DNA of 64,000 nucleotides, taken from an uncultured Porphyromonadaceae bacterium (lineage in GTDB: Bacteria; Bacteroidota; Bacteroidia; Bacteroidales; Muribaculaceae). Below the pieces are notes generated by a model, which had not been told where the DNA came from, searched no databases, and was given only the letters and a program-made list of their open reading frames with translations. A program made the translations under genes and the position numbers. Below, piece after piece: positions 27,590 through 36,072 of the stretch (the stretch's first letter is position 1; every line of letters begins with the position of its first letter). Location: the NCBI GenBank assembly GCA_900545955.1, contig URAU01000001.1, positions 62,001 to 126,000 of the forward strand, read 5' to 3'.

Positions 27590-27675
27590 CTGTTGCCGTC
27601 ATATCGGCTCTTCCAAGAGCGATAAGCGGCGCTACAAACCTATCTTAAAACACGATTAAATAAAGAATAAAAATT

Positions 27676-27736
27676 GCCGTTACCGCCAATGTTTCGCCGG
27701 GGTGGGATTCGGCTCCTTCGCCCCGGTGACGGCGGC
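27676..27736. other. Structured non-coding segment
   Basis: Within the 697-bp gene-free interval 27353-28050. Inverted arms GCCGTTACCGCC/GGCGGC and CGCCGGGG/CCCCGG nest around an internal loop; on the minus strand the structure is followed by AATTTTTATT. AATTGCCGTT occurs on both sides as a direct repeat. No credible open frame exists in the interval. Confidence 0.45.
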
Positions 27737-27825
27737 CTATCAATTGCCGTTGAATTTCTTTGTTTGCCTTAGAATTGCTAATGATTTCAGATCAGAAGAA
27801 TCCTTTTGCCTTTAATCCTTGGTGG

Positions 27826-27877
27826 AAAAAAGTGCATCGGGCCCCGACTCTTTCGGGCTGCTGTTTCCTCGATGCAC
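27826..27877 (-). ncRNA. Candidate very small RNA: promoter-proximal bulged hairpin with T6
   Basis: On the minus strand GTGCATCG (27877-27870) pairs perfectly with CGATGCAC (27839-27832), followed by TTTTTT at 27831-27826. Inside, GCCCGA pairs with TCGGGGC, leaving a one-sided purine-rich bulge (AGGAAACAGCA). The predicted transcription start from the consensus promoter at 27880-27910 is at the first bases of the hairpin, so the RNA would be only about 50 nt. Confidence 0.5.
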
Positions 27878-27879
27878 TG

Positions 27880-27910
27880 CAAAGTTATGGCAAGGATTTG
27901 CCGTTGGCAA
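27880..27910 (-). promoter_or_regulatory. Consensus promoter firing into the 27826-27877 hairpin
   Basis: Minus strand TTG at 27910-27908, 20-nt spacer, TAACTTTG at 27887-27880. Both boxes are exact. Transcription would start near 27874 and run towards OmpA, more than 500 bp away. Confidence 0.7.
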
Positions 27911-28050
27911 TAGTATGGCGGCGTTATATTGCCGCTGTATAGACAATATAAACACATTAAAATCTTAATGTGCTTATAATCAATGGTGAATCATGAAACA
28001 TTTTTGAGACAATATAGACCGGCATATAAACAAATTTCGGCTTATGATTG

Positions 28051-28728
28051 TCATTCCGTAAGTATTTCAACCAGCTTTCTGCGCTGGAACACGTGAATCT
28101 CGCGACTGTCGTAGCTGATAATGTCGTCGGATGCGAGATGGTCGAGAGCGCTGACAAGCGACTGACGCTGCACTCCGAACACCGCATACATATCGCGCTG
28201 GCGGCACTGGAGCACTATGTCGCGTCCGCCCGGTTGCGTCAGAGCGAGAATCCAGAATGCTATCCGCTTTTCGAGCGAGCCGGAGGTGAGCGCCATTACT
28301 CCGTCGACGTTCATCTGCGCCTGCAGCGAGAGCATGTTGAGATAATTGAAGAGGAATATACTGTCGGATGTAAGAATCTGAAGAAAATCCGGTTTGGCGA
28401 TTCTCACTATCCCCGCCGCCCCTTTGGCGACGGCCGTAAGCGGCGAAAGTGTACTCCGGCCGAAAAGGAATTCTGGCGAGATGGTGTCGGGAGCGGCCAG
28501 TGTCTGAGTGGATCGGAATTTGCCGTCGGAACTTATTATTTCCGTGGATATTTCTCCTGCGATTACCGATAAGAGGTGGGTGCAGGGTTCTCCATGGGAT
28601 ATGATTGTCTCTCCATCGCTGAATTTCAGGAAGTGGAAGGGATATTTGCCGATGATTTCGGATATTTTCTGATGGGATACGCCGGAGAAAAGGGGGAGTC
28701 CCATCAATTGTTCATACATGCTATCCAT
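28051..28728 (-). CDS. Crp/Fnr-family transcriptional regulator
   Basis: 225 residues from ATG at 28728 (MDSMYEQLMGLPLFSG). The N-terminal 130 residues are a cyclic-nucleotide-binding-type beta roll (FLKFSDGETIISHGEPCTHLLSVIAGEIS), followed by a dimer helix and a C-terminal helix-turn-helix (RQRDMYAVFGVQRQSLVSALDHLASDDIISYDSREIHVFQRRKLVEIL). No FNR-type cysteine cluster is present near the N-terminus, so it is not an oxygen-sensing iron-sulfur FNR. Located 162 bp downstream of the CoA transferase gene on the same strand, with a candidate operator at 28748-28765 just before it. Confidence 0.88.
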   Translation of the reverse strand: MDSMYEQLMGLPLFSGVSHQKISEIIGKYPFHFLKFSDGETIISHGEPCTHLLSVIAGEISTEIISSDGKFRSTQTLAAPDTISPEFLFGRSTLSPLTAVAKGAAGIVRIAKPDFLQILTSDSIFLFNYLNMLSLQAQMNVDGVMALTSGSLEKRIAFWILALTQPGGRDIVLQCRQRDMYAVFGVQRQSLVSALDHLASDDIISYDSREIHVFQRRKLVEILTE

Positions 28729-28747
28729 AATGGTTGTCTTTAAGATA

Positions 28748-28765
28748 TAACGCAAAAAAGCGTTA
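28748..28765. promoter_or_regulatory. Inverted repeat upstream of the Crp/Fnr gene, candidate operator
   Basis: TAACGC-AAAAAA-GCGTTA, six-base perfect arms with a 6-bp spacer, 20 bp upstream of ATG at 28728. The size and symmetry fit a dimeric Crp/Fnr site, so autoregulation is possible. Confidence 0.45.
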
Positions 28766-28890
28766 AATAGTTGTATTGACGTGCGTGGCAACCGAAAGAG
28801 GTGTGAGCCAGGGGCACGGGGGCTAAACAAGCCGGCGCGCCTCGTTGCGGACTGAGGCACGCCGGTATTGATTAGTTGCGTTGCAGTGAA

Positions 28891-30384
28891 TCAGGCGAAT
28901 TTTGAAAAGTCGGTTTTGCGCATGTCGCCCGACGAGGCGAATTCCGTATGAAAAGCGAATGCGGCGTTGAGTGTGGCGGGTGTCTGTCCACCTTTGCTCA
29001 GGCGCAGATACTCGCGCAGGAGCGGACGGTAGTCGGGGTGGGCGCAATTCTCGATAATCGTGTGGGCGCGCTGTTCGGGATCTTTCGCACGAAGGTCGGC
29101 GATGCCCTGGTCGGTAATGAGGATGTCGACAGAGTGCTCGCTGTGGTCGATGTGCGACACCATCGGGACGATATTGCTGATCAGGCCGCCTTTAGTCACC
29201 GACGGGCACGAGAAGATGGAGATATAGGCGTTGCGGCAGAAGTCGCCCGAGCCGCCGATGCCGTTCATCATTCGTGTGCCCAGCACGTGGGTAGAGTTTA
29301 CGCAACCGAATATGTCGGCTTCAAGAGCTGTGTTCATGGCGATTACGCCGAGACGGCGGATTACTTCGGGATTATTGGAAATCTCGGCCGGACGGAGCAT
29401 AATCTTGTCGTGGAAGAAATCGAGGTCGGCAAAGAGCTGGCTCTCAACATCGTCGGAGAATGTCATGGAGCATGTGGAGGCGAAGGTGCATTTGCCCGAG
29501 CGCAGTAACTGGAGCACGGAATCCTGGATAACTTCGGTATACATCATGAAGTTAGGCAGTTCCTTGTCGAGGCAGAGATAGTTGAGCACGGCGTTGGCCA
29601 CATTGCCCACTCCGCTCTGGAGGGGAAGGAATTCCTTGGGGATACGCCCCTGCCGGTATTCATTGATAAGGAATTCCACTACGTTGGCACCGATGCGCTC
29701 GGAAACCTCGTCGGGCTGAGTGAAGGATTTCACGCCGTCGAGCGAATTGGTGCGCACGATGCCGACAACTTTCGCGGGGTCGATTTTCAGTGTGGGGCGG
29801 CCGATACGGTCGTTGGGAGCATAGATGGGAATCTCGCGGCGGCGAGGAGGATCCTGCGGCACATATATGTCGTGCATGCCGAGCAGCGACTGGGGGAGGG
29901 CTTCGTTCAGCTCTATGAATATTTTTTTTGCGCGCGGAGCGTAGGTGGGAACGTTGCCAAGGCCGCATCCGAGAAGCACCTCGCCGTCTTCAGAAATTGC
30001 GGCGGCTTCGATAATGGCTATATCGGTCGGGCCGTAGAATCCATAGCGCGTTTCCTGCGCCATTTCCGACAGATGGCGGTCGAAATAGTGAGCGTCGTGA
30101 GAATTGATGCGTTTGCGCAGGTCGGGAGTGTTCTGATAGGGGGCGCGCATATTGATGGCGTTGTTGCGGGCCAGCATGCCGTCCACATGGTCGTTGGTCG
30201 AGGCGCCGGTGAAAATGTTGACCTTGAACTCACGTCCCTGCTCATGCTCGCGGGCGGCTTTCAGGGCTACTTCTTCGGTGATGGCTTTAGGGTTGCCGGG
30301 GGCCGTGAAGCCCGAGAGGCCAAGCGTTTCGCCATTCTGAATCATTTCGGCCGCTTCTTTGGCCGTAATAAAATCGTAAGCCAT
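28891..30384 (-). CDS. Acetyl-CoA hydrolase / succinate CoA-transferase
   Basis: 497 residues from ATG at 30384 (MAYDFITAKEAAEMI). Class I CoA transferase of the AarC/Cat1 type that moves CoA between acetyl and succinyl groups, relevant to acetate, succinate and propionate fermentation. Seen: glycine-rich GLSGFTAPGNPKAI, EVLLGCGLGNVPTYAPRAKK, QSGVGNVANAVL, and MYTEVIQDS, whose Glu is the expected covalent CoA-ester residue, followed by GTRMMNGIGGSGDF near the C-terminus. Whether it acts as hydrolase or transferase cannot be told from sequence alone, though the motifs favour transferase. Divergent from miaB over a palindromic promoter; followed by a Crp/Fnr regulator. Confidence 0.92.
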   Translation of the reverse strand: MAYDFITAKEAAEMIQNGETLGLSGFTAPGNPKAITEEVALKAAREHEQGREFKVNIFTGASTNDHVDGMLARNNAINMRAPYQNTPDLRKRINSHDAHYFDRHLSEMAQETRYGFYGPTDIAIIEAAAISEDGEVLLGCGLGNVPTYAPRAKKIFIELNEALPQSLLGMHDIYVPQDPPRRREIPIYAPNDRIGRPTLKIDPAKVVGIVRTNSLDGVKSFTQPDEVSERIGANVVEFLINEYRQGRIPKEFLPLQSGVGNVANAVLNYLCLDKELPNFMMYTEVIQDSVLQLLRSGKCTFASTCSMTFSDDVESQLFADLDFFHDKIMLRPAEISNNPEVIRRLGVIAMNTALEADIFGCVNSTHVLGTRMMNGIGGSGDFCRNAYISIFSCPSVTKGGLISNIVPMVSHIDHSEHSVDILITDQGIADLRAKDPEQRAHTIIENCAHPDYRPLLREYLRLSKGGQTPATLNAAFAFHTEFASSGDMRKTDFSKFA

Positions 30385-30440
30385 TATAATATAATCTGTG
30401 TCTGGGTTTTTTATGGTACGGGTTTGTTTGTCGATGACGG

Positions 30441-30472
30441 TTTGGCTAAAATCCGTAAAGTTTGTAATTTTG
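30441..30472 (+). promoter_or_regulatory. Promoter of miaB (right half of a divergent palindromic promoter)
   Basis: TTTG at 30441-30444, 20-nt spacer, TAATTTTG at 30465-30472. Exact consensus. Leader about 100 nt to ATG at 30579. The -7 box is one half of the perfect palindrome 30464-30483. Confidence 0.75.
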
Positions 30473-30474
30473 CG

Positions 30475-30505
30475 CAAAATTACAAATAAAGTGTCTCACC
30501 CCAAA
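30475..30505 (-). promoter_or_regulatory. Promoter of the CoA transferase (left half of a divergent palindromic promoter)
   Basis: Minus strand TTTG at 30505-30502, 19-nt spacer, TAATTTTG at 30482-30475. Exact consensus. Leader about 85 nt to ATG at 30384. Shares the palindrome with the miaB promoter. Confidence 0.75.
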
Positions 30506-30578
30506 ATCCGGGAAGTTGTTTTAGAGCATAAAAGGGCTTCCGCTACTTTTTTTTCGGGGGAGAAAAGGAACATAAAAG

Positions 30579-31910
30579 ATGAAATCCAAGAAACTTTACA
30601 TAGAGACCTACGGATGCCAGATGAATGTGGCCGATAGTGAGGTTGTCGCATCGATTATGGAGACAATCGGATATGAGCAGACATCCGACGCCTCGGAGGC
30701 GGATGCGGTACTTCTGAACACCTGCTCCATCCGCGACAACGCCGAGCAGAAGATTCACGCGCGTCTGGCCGAGCTGAATGCACGTCGCCGCGCACGGGAC
30801 GGCAAGCGGTTTGCCATAGGGGTGATCGGCTGTATGGCCGAACGTGCCAAAACGGATCTTATCGAGAATTGCGGTGTGGATCTCGTAGCCGGTCCGGATG
30901 CATATCTTGACCTCCCAAATCTTATGGCTTCGGTCGAAGCGGGCCACAAGGCTATAAATGTAGATCTCAGTACTACCGAAACCTACCGCGACGTGATTCC
31001 CACGAGACTCGGCTCAAACGGTGTAGGTGGCTTCGTCAGCATAATGCGCGGATGCAATAACTTCTGTTCGTACTGCATTGTGCCCTACACCCGCGGACGA
31101 GAGCGCAGCCGGGAGTTGCAGAGCATCCTCAACGAAGTCGACGACCTGCGCCGACGCGGTTTTAAGGAAGTTACTCTGCTCGGGCAGAACGTAAACAGCT
31201 ATCGTTTCGTCGATGCCGACGGTACGGTTACGGATTTTCCCCGGCTGCTCGCAACGGTAGCGGACTTCGCTCCCGAAATGCGCGTGCGTTTCACCACTTC
31301 GCATCCTAAGGATATGAGCGACGAGACGATAGATGTAATCGCAGCCCATCCCAACATATGCCGCCATATCCATCTGCCTGTTCAGTCGGGAAGCAATGCC
31401 GTCCTCAAGGCCATGAACCGCAAATATACCCGCGAATGGTATCTGGGCCGTATCGAAGCAATCCGAAGCCGGATTCCGGAGTGTGGCATTTCCACAGATC
31501 TCTTCACGGGATTTCATGGTGAGACGGAAGAAGATTTTCAGCTGACGCTCGAACTTATGCGTGAGGCTCGTTTTGACTCGGCGTTTATGTTCAAATATTC
31601 AGAGCGCCCTGGCACGCTGGCTGCGCGTACGATGCCCGACAATGTGCCCGACGGGGTGAAGACCGAGCGTCTCAACCGCATGATAGCGTTGCAGAACGAG
31701 CTTTCGGCCGCATCCAATCTCGCCGATGTCGGCAAGACATTCGAGGTACTTGTGGAAGGGTTCTCCAAACGTAGTCGCGAGCAGCTTATGGGCCGCACGA
31801 GCCAGAATAAAGCGGCAGTATTCCCGCGTGGCGACCATAAGAAGGGCGATTTCGTCAGAGTGCGTGTAGTCGGGGCCTCTTCCGCTACGCTGCTATGTGA
31901 GGAAGCGTAG
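30579..31910 (+). CDS. miaB: tRNA-2-methylthio-N6-dimethylallyladenosine synthase
   Basis: 443 residues. Radical-SAM methylthiotransferase that adds the 2-methylthio group to i6A37 of tRNAs. The N-terminal UPF0004 domain holds the auxiliary cluster cysteines in YIETYGCQMNVADSE (Cys13), LLNTCSIRD (Cys49) and GVIGCMAERAK; the radical-SAM cluster is CNNFCSYCIVPYTRGRERSR; the C-terminal TRAM domain covers the last 65 residues (VLVEGFSKRSREQLMGRTSQN). Transcribed from its own promoter; ftsX follows under a separate promoter. Confidence 0.96.
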   Translation: MKSKKLYIETYGCQMNVADSEVVASIMETIGYEQTSDASEADAVLLNTCSIRDNAEQKIHARLAELNARRRARDGKRFAIGVIGCMAERAKTDLIENCGVDLVAGPDAYLDLPNLMASVEAGHKAINVDLSTTETYRDVIPTRLGSNGVGGFVSIMRGCNNFCSYCIVPYTRGRERSRELQSILNEVDDLRRRGFKEVTLLGQNVNSYRFVDADGTVTDFPRLLATVADFAPEMRVRFTTSHPKDMSDETIDVIAAHPNICRHIHLPVQSGSNAVLKAMNRKYTREWYLGRIEAIRSRIPECGISTDLFTGFHGETEEDFQLTLELMREARFDSAFMFKYSERPGTLAARTMPDNVPDGVKTERLNRMIALQNELSAASNLADVGKTFEVLVEGFSKRSREQLMGRTSQNKAAVFPRGDHKKGDFVRVRVVGASSATLLCEEA

Positions 31911-31937
31911 TATTTACACTAATTTATGTTAAAAGGG

Positions 31938-31968
31938 TTGACATCGGCTATCTGCGGTTGTAAATTTG
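31938..31968 (+). promoter_or_regulatory. Promoter of the ftsX cluster
   Basis: TTG at 31938-31940, 20-nt spacer, TAAATTTG at 31961-31968. Exact consensus and spacing; leader about 64 nt to ATG at 32039. Confidence 0.75.
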
Positions 31969-32038
31969 CATCAATTTGGCCGATAAGGGCGCATCGCGTC
32001 GTCGACGGCTGCAATTCGTGAAAAAGATTGTTAATTAG

Positions 32039-32911
32039 ATGAAAGAATCCCGGCAACATCGCCTGACAGGATGGGGCGACCATATCACCTCGACAGTTTC
32101 AGTCACTCTGGTTCTCTTTATCCTCGGGCTTGTAGGATTTGTGAATATCACTTTCCACGGTGTGAGCCGTCAGTTGAAAGAGAAAATAGGTTTTACGGTA
32201 GTACTTGCTGACAGTATTTCGTCTCAGACCGCCGATTCTCTGACTGCCGTCTGCTCGGCTTCGCCTTATATATCCGAATACCAGTATCTCTCGGCCGAGG
32301 ACGTCCTTGCGCAGGAAACCCAGGGCGACGGAGCCGAACTTGTGGAACTCCTCGGAGTAAATCCCTATGCTCCGATGATTGAAATAAAGGTAAAGGAGGC
32401 TTATGCGAATGTCGACAGTGTGGCGGCTATATGCGCCCGCTGGCAGTCGGCCGACTGTGTGGCCGAGGTGACCGCCAACAGCGAGCTTATCAGCGATCTC
32501 AACCGGAATGCCGGTCTGATAAACACCATTCTCATAGTGATGGCAGCCGCACTCCTTCTAATCTCGTTCGTATTGATAAACAATACCGTACGCCTGACGG
32601 TGTATTCCCGCAGGTTTCTTATTCACACCATGAAACTTGTAGGTGCTACGGATGCATTTATCCGTAAGCCTTTTCTGCTGCGTAATGCATTGCAGGGGCT
32701 GATTGCAGGAATTGTGGCCTCGGGCTGTCTGGCAGCCTTCATGGTATGGGCGCAATCACTCGGAATGGGTGTGGAGACGGTACTCGACTGGAAATCGGCA
32801 GCTTTCGTATTCGCATCGATTATAGTGCTTGGCATGATAATATGCGTTGTGGCGGCCTTTATTACCACCGGACGCTACCTGCACAAAAGCTACGACGAGA
32901 TGTTCGACTGA
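32039..32911 (+). CDS. ftsX: Cell division protein FtsX (ABC permease-like)
   Basis: 290 residues, four transmembrane segments: one at about 19-40 (STVSVTLVLFILGLVGFVNI), then a periplasmic domain of about 110 residues, then three C-terminal helices (INTILIVMAAALLLISFVLI, LQGLIAGIVASGCLAAFMVW, AFVFASIIVLGMIICVVAAF). This is the FtsX layout; with FtsE it gates peptidoglycan hydrolases at the septum. ftsE is not adjacent, as is usual in Bacteroidetes. First gene of the conserved run ftsX-DUF3098-uppP-truB-queA. Confidence 0.93.
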   Translation: MKESRQHRLTGWGDHITSTVSVTLVLFILGLVGFVNITFHGVSRQLKEKIGFTVVLADSISSQTADSLTAVCSASPYISEYQYLSAEDVLAQETQGDGAELVELLGVNPYAPMIEIKVKEAYANVDSVAAICARWQSADCVAEVTANSELISDLNRNAGLINTILIVMAAALLLISFVLINNTVRLTVYSRRFLIHTMKLVGATDAFIRKPFLLRNALQGLIAGIVASGCLAAFMVWAQSLGMGVETVLDWKSAAFVFASIIVLGMIICVVAAFITTGRYLHKSYDEMFD

Positions 32912-32935
32912 TATAACTGACTTCACAAAGTATTT

Positions 32936-33235
32936 ATGGCTACAGATATTAAAAAAACAACAATAAGCGCCCGGAAAGCCGACCAGGCGCTCACACGGGA
33001 GGCGGCATCGGAATATCCTCTCGGACGCAGGAATTTCATATATATGATTATCGCGGCAATACTGATTGTGGGCGGTTTTCTGCTGATGCTCGGCGGCAGT
33101 TCCACCGATGAGTTCAACCCCGACATATTCAGTGTAAGGCGTATAGTCGTAGGTCCTACGATAGCCTTTATCGGGTTTGTGAGTATGGCGGTCGCCATCA
33201 TTCTGAAACCCAGCAAAAACGATAAGAAATTCTAA
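32936..33235 (+). CDS. DUF3098 family membrane protein
   Basis: 99 residues. A basic N-terminal tail of 30 residues leads to YPLGRRNFIYMIIAAILIVGG and a second membrane helix (IVVGPTIAFIGFVSMAVAII), a two-helix hairpin typical of DUF3098 with GGSSTDEFNPDIFSVRR between the helices. Function unknown. Always found between ftsX and uppP in related genomes to my knowledge, which suggests a role at the division or peptidoglycan synthesis site. Confidence 0.85.
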   Translation: MATDIKKTTISARKADQALTREAASEYPLGRRNFIYMIIAAILIVGGFLLMLGGSSTDEFNPDIFSVRRIVVGPTIAFIGFVSMAVAIILKPSKNDKKF

Positions 33236-33282
33236 GCCGGTTAAGGCCCGGTTTTCATTTTGACTCACAAAAAGAACAGACT

Positions 33283-34125
33283 ATGAATTGGCTCGACGCC
33301 TTGATTCTCGGCATAGTGCAGGGACTTGCCGAATATCTTCCCATCAGTTCAAGCGGACATCTCGAGATTTTCAACCATCTTCTTGGCTCCCGGCTTGCAG
33401 GAGCCGATTCACTGCAGTTCGATGTGGTGCTCCATGTGGCCACGGTGCTGTCGACTATAGTAGTGCTGTGGCGTAAGTTCGTACCGCTGTGCAAGTCATT
33501 TTTTACTTTCCGACGCGATGAGAACACAGCATACGTCTGGAAACTGCTGTTATCGTGTATCCCTGTAGGTATAGTGGGTGTATGCTTCAAGGATCAGGTC
33601 GAAGCATTTTTCGGGGTTTCTGCCGATGGCGGAAATAACCTGACACTTGTAGGAATCTGCCTGTGCGTCACTGCGGCTCTGCTTGCTTTCGCATACTTTT
33701 TCCGTACCCGCCCTCTGATGGCGACTCGCCGCGAGGGTCGCGACATAACGTGGTCCGACGCATTTATAATCGGTATCGCCCAGGCCGTGGCCGTTCTTCC
33801 CGGTCTCAGCCGGTCGGGCTCTACGATTGCAACGGGAATTCTGCTCGGCGACAACCGTGAGCGCGTGGCCCAGTTCTCGTTTTTCATGGTAGTGATTCCT
33901 ATTCTCGGCCAGGCGCTTCTCGATCTTGTAAAAGTGCTCGGCGCCGCTCCGGGCGAGGCTGAATCGCCTGTGGGCTTCACGGCTATGGCAGTGGGATTTC
34001 TGGCCGCTTTCATTGTGGGATGCATTGCCTGCAACTGGATGCTGAATCTTGTAAAAAAGGGGAAACTTGTGTGGTTTGCCGTCTACTGTGTCGTGGTAGG
34101 TGTGCTTTGCATTGTTCTCGCCTGA
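33283..34125 (+). CDS. uppP: Undecaprenyl-diphosphatase
   Basis: 280 residues, polytopic inner membrane enzyme that dephosphorylates undecaprenyl pyrophosphate to recycle the lipid carrier for peptidoglycan and surface polysaccharide. Family motifs are intact: GIVQGLAEYLPISSSGHLEI (about 10-29) with the catalytic Glu and Ser run, and PGLSRSGSTIATGI with the catalytic Arg. Ten base pairs separate it from truB. The bacitracin target pathway; expected length for the UppP/BacA family. Confidence 0.95.
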   Translation: MNWLDALILGIVQGLAEYLPISSSGHLEIFNHLLGSRLAGADSLQFDVVLHVATVLSTIVVLWRKFVPLCKSFFTFRRDENTAYVWKLLLSCIPVGIVGVCFKDQVEAFFGVSADGGNNLTLVGICLCVTAALLAFAYFFRTRPLMATRREGRDITWSDAFIIGIAQAVAVLPGLSRSGSTIATGILLGDNRERVAQFSFFMVVIPILGQALLDLVKVLGAAPGEAESPVGFTAMAVGFLAAFIVGCIACNWMLNLVKKGKLVWFAVYCVVVGVLCIVLA

Positions 34126-34134
34126 TATATTGAG

Positions 34135-34938
34135 ATGAAACCGCTTCAAGGAGAGATAATCGTTGTCGACAAGCCGCTCGGGTGGTCGTCGTTCCACGTG
34201 GTGAAGAAATTGCGCGGAGCTTTGACCTCGCGGCTGCGCAAGGCCGGAGTGAGAAAGCTCAAGGTGGGGCATGCCGGCACTCTCGATCCTCTTGCCTCCG
34301 GCGTGATGATTGTATGCACCGGAAAGGCGACCAAGGAGATCGAGCGTCTGCAGAGTGGTGTGAAAGAATATATCGCCGACATCCGGCTGGGGGCTACGAC
34401 TCCCTCGTTCGACCGGGAGACCCCAGTCGACGCCACATTCCCCACGGAGCATATCACACGCGAGGCAGTTGAAAACGTCCTTAAGGGATTTATAGGAAGA
34501 ATAGAGCAGATTCCCCCTGACTATTCGGCCTGCAAGGTCGACGGTCACCGCGCCTACAAAATGGCCCGGAAAGGAGAGACGGTGGAGCTTAAACCGAAAG
34601 TAATCGTGATAGATTCCATCGAGATTCTTGACTTCGAGGGTACTCTGCTGGTGTTGCGGATTGTATGCAGCAAAGGAACCTATATACGTTCGGTGGCACG
34701 CGATATCGGCGTGGCATTGCATACGGGAGCGTATCTTGAGAATTTACGCCGCACGCAGGTAGGGGAGGCGCGGATAGAGGATGCTCTATCCATACCTAAG
34801 GCTGTGGGTATTCTTCTGTCGGCGCCATGTACTGTCGAGGATGATAATGGCAATGAGATTGTTGTAGAACCGATGGAGGTGCCTCAGGATTTCATGCTCA
34901 ACGAAAAAGCCGACATCAAGCCTTTCGACGAGCGGTAG
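34135..34938 (+). CDS. truB: tRNA pseudouridine(55) synthase
   Basis: 267 residues. Makes pseudouridine 55 in the T-loop of tRNAs. Seen: the entry motif IIVVDKPLGWSSFHVVKKLR, the catalytic loop GHAGTLDPLASGVMIVCTGKATKE with the invariant Asp, DYSACKVDGHRAYKMARKGE, and SKGTYIRSVARDIG. Member of the conserved ftsX-uppP-truB-queA run, 80 bp upstream of queA. Confidence 0.96.
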   Translation: MKPLQGEIIVVDKPLGWSSFHVVKKLRGALTSRLRKAGVRKLKVGHAGTLDPLASGVMIVCTGKATKEIERLQSGVKEYIADIRLGATTPSFDRETPVDATFPTEHITREAVENVLKGFIGRIEQIPPDYSACKVDGHRAYKMARKGETVELKPKVIVIDSIEILDFEGTLLVLRIVCSKGTYIRSVARDIGVALHTGAYLENLRRTQVGEARIEDALSIPKAVGILLSAPCTVEDDNGNEIVVEPMEVPQDFMLNEKADIKPFDER

Positions 34939-35017
34939 CACCGCGGAAGATACCGACTGATGAAAATTCATATAAAAGACAACCGAAAACAATACTAAAT
35001 AACAAAGCTTAGACGAA

Positions 35018-36070
35018 ATGAAGCTTTCCCAGTTCAAATACAAATTGCCCGAAGAGCTGATAGCTCAATATCCGTCGGCCGAACGCGGCGACAGCAAGCT
35101 TATGGTGGTTCATCGCAAAAGTGGCGAAATCGAGCATCTTGCTTTTCGCGATATCCTCCGGTTCTTCGATGAGGGAGATGTGATGGTGTTTAATGATACC
35201 AAAGTGTTTCCGGCCCGTCTGTTTGGCAATAAGGAGAAAACCGGTGCCCGCATTGAGGTTTTCCTCCTGCGCGAACTCAATACGGAGCATAAACTTTGGG
35301 ACGTTCTTGTCGAGCCGGCCCGCAAGATCCGAATAGGCAACAAACTTTATTTCGGCGACGATGAATCGATGGTTGCCGAGGTGATCGACAACACAACCTC
35401 GCGCGGACGCACCCTGCGATTCCTTTACGACGGAAGTCATGAGGAATTCAAAGCTAATCTCTTCAAGCTTGGTTCCACGCCGCTTCCCGAATATATAAAG
35501 CGGGAGCCCGAAGAGGTGGATGTCGACCGGTATCAGACGATATTCGCCAAAAACGAGGGGGCAGTGGTAGCTCCGTCGGCCGGTATCCATTTCAGCCGCG
35601 AAATTATGAAGCGTCTTGAGATTAAAGGTGTCGAACAGGGATTTCTTACTGTTCACAGCGGTCTCGGCGCATTCCGGGAAATCGATGTGGAGGATCTTAC
35701 CAAACATCGTATGGATTCGGAGGAGATGAGCGTCAGTCAGGAGCTTGTGGATATGGTGAACCATGCCAAAGACTGCGGCAAACAGGTTTGCGCCGTAGGC
35801 ACTTCCACCCTTCGCGGAATCGCGAGCGCCGTAAGCATGGGCGGCCATATGAAGACTTATACCGGCTGGACCAACAAGTTTATTTTCCCCCCTTACGATT
35901 TCACGGTCTCGACCGCTCTGGTGACGGGTTTCCATCTGCCGTATTCCACCATGCTCATGATGGTATGCGCTTTCGGAGGCTATCAGCTCATTATGAAGGC
36001 ATATCAGGAAGCCATGGAACAAGGGTATAAGTTCGGCGCATATGGCGACGCAATGCTGATAATCGACTGA
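35018..36070 (+). CDS. queA: S-adenosylmethionine:tRNA ribosyltransferase-isomerase
   Basis: 350 residues. Transfers the ribosyl part of SAM to 7-aminomethyl-7-deazaguanine in tRNA, giving epoxyqueuosine. Typical features: [19 protein letters not shown] at the start, [16 protein letters not shown], the substrate region [24 protein letters not shown], and [19 protein letters not shown] near the end. A codon-start gap of only 2 bp to the DUF2148 gene implies shared translation. Confidence 0.96.
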   Translation: MKLSQFKYKLPEELIAQYPSAERGDSKLMVVHRKSGEIEHLAFRDILRFFDEGDVMVFNDTKVFPARLFGNKEKTGARIEVFLLRELNTEHKLWDVLVEPARKIRIGNKLYFGDDESMVAEVIDNTTSRGRTLRFLYDGSHEEFKANLFKLGSTPLPEYIKREPEEVDVDRYQTIFAKNEGAVVAPSAGIHFSREIMKRLEIKGVEQGFLTVHSGLGAFREIDVEDLTKHRMDSEEMSVSQELVDMVNHAKDCGKQVCAVGTSTLRGIASAVSMGGHMKTYTGWTNKFIFPPYDFTVSTALVTGFHLPYSTMLMMVCAFGGYQLIMKAYQEAMEQGYKFGAYGDAMLIID

Positions 36071-36072
36071 TT

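Noticed and set aside
27826..27877. Signal recognition particle RNA, suggested by GGAA..AGCAGCC in the hairpin
   Set aside because: The SRP domain IV needs a GGAA tetraloop with AGCAGC opposite a matching 5' strand; here those bases lie in a one-sided bulge and the RNA is far too short.
27760..27942. 60-codon plus-strand frame in the OmpA upstream interval
   Set aside because: It runs through the inverted arms of the micro-RNA candidate and has no protein-like features.
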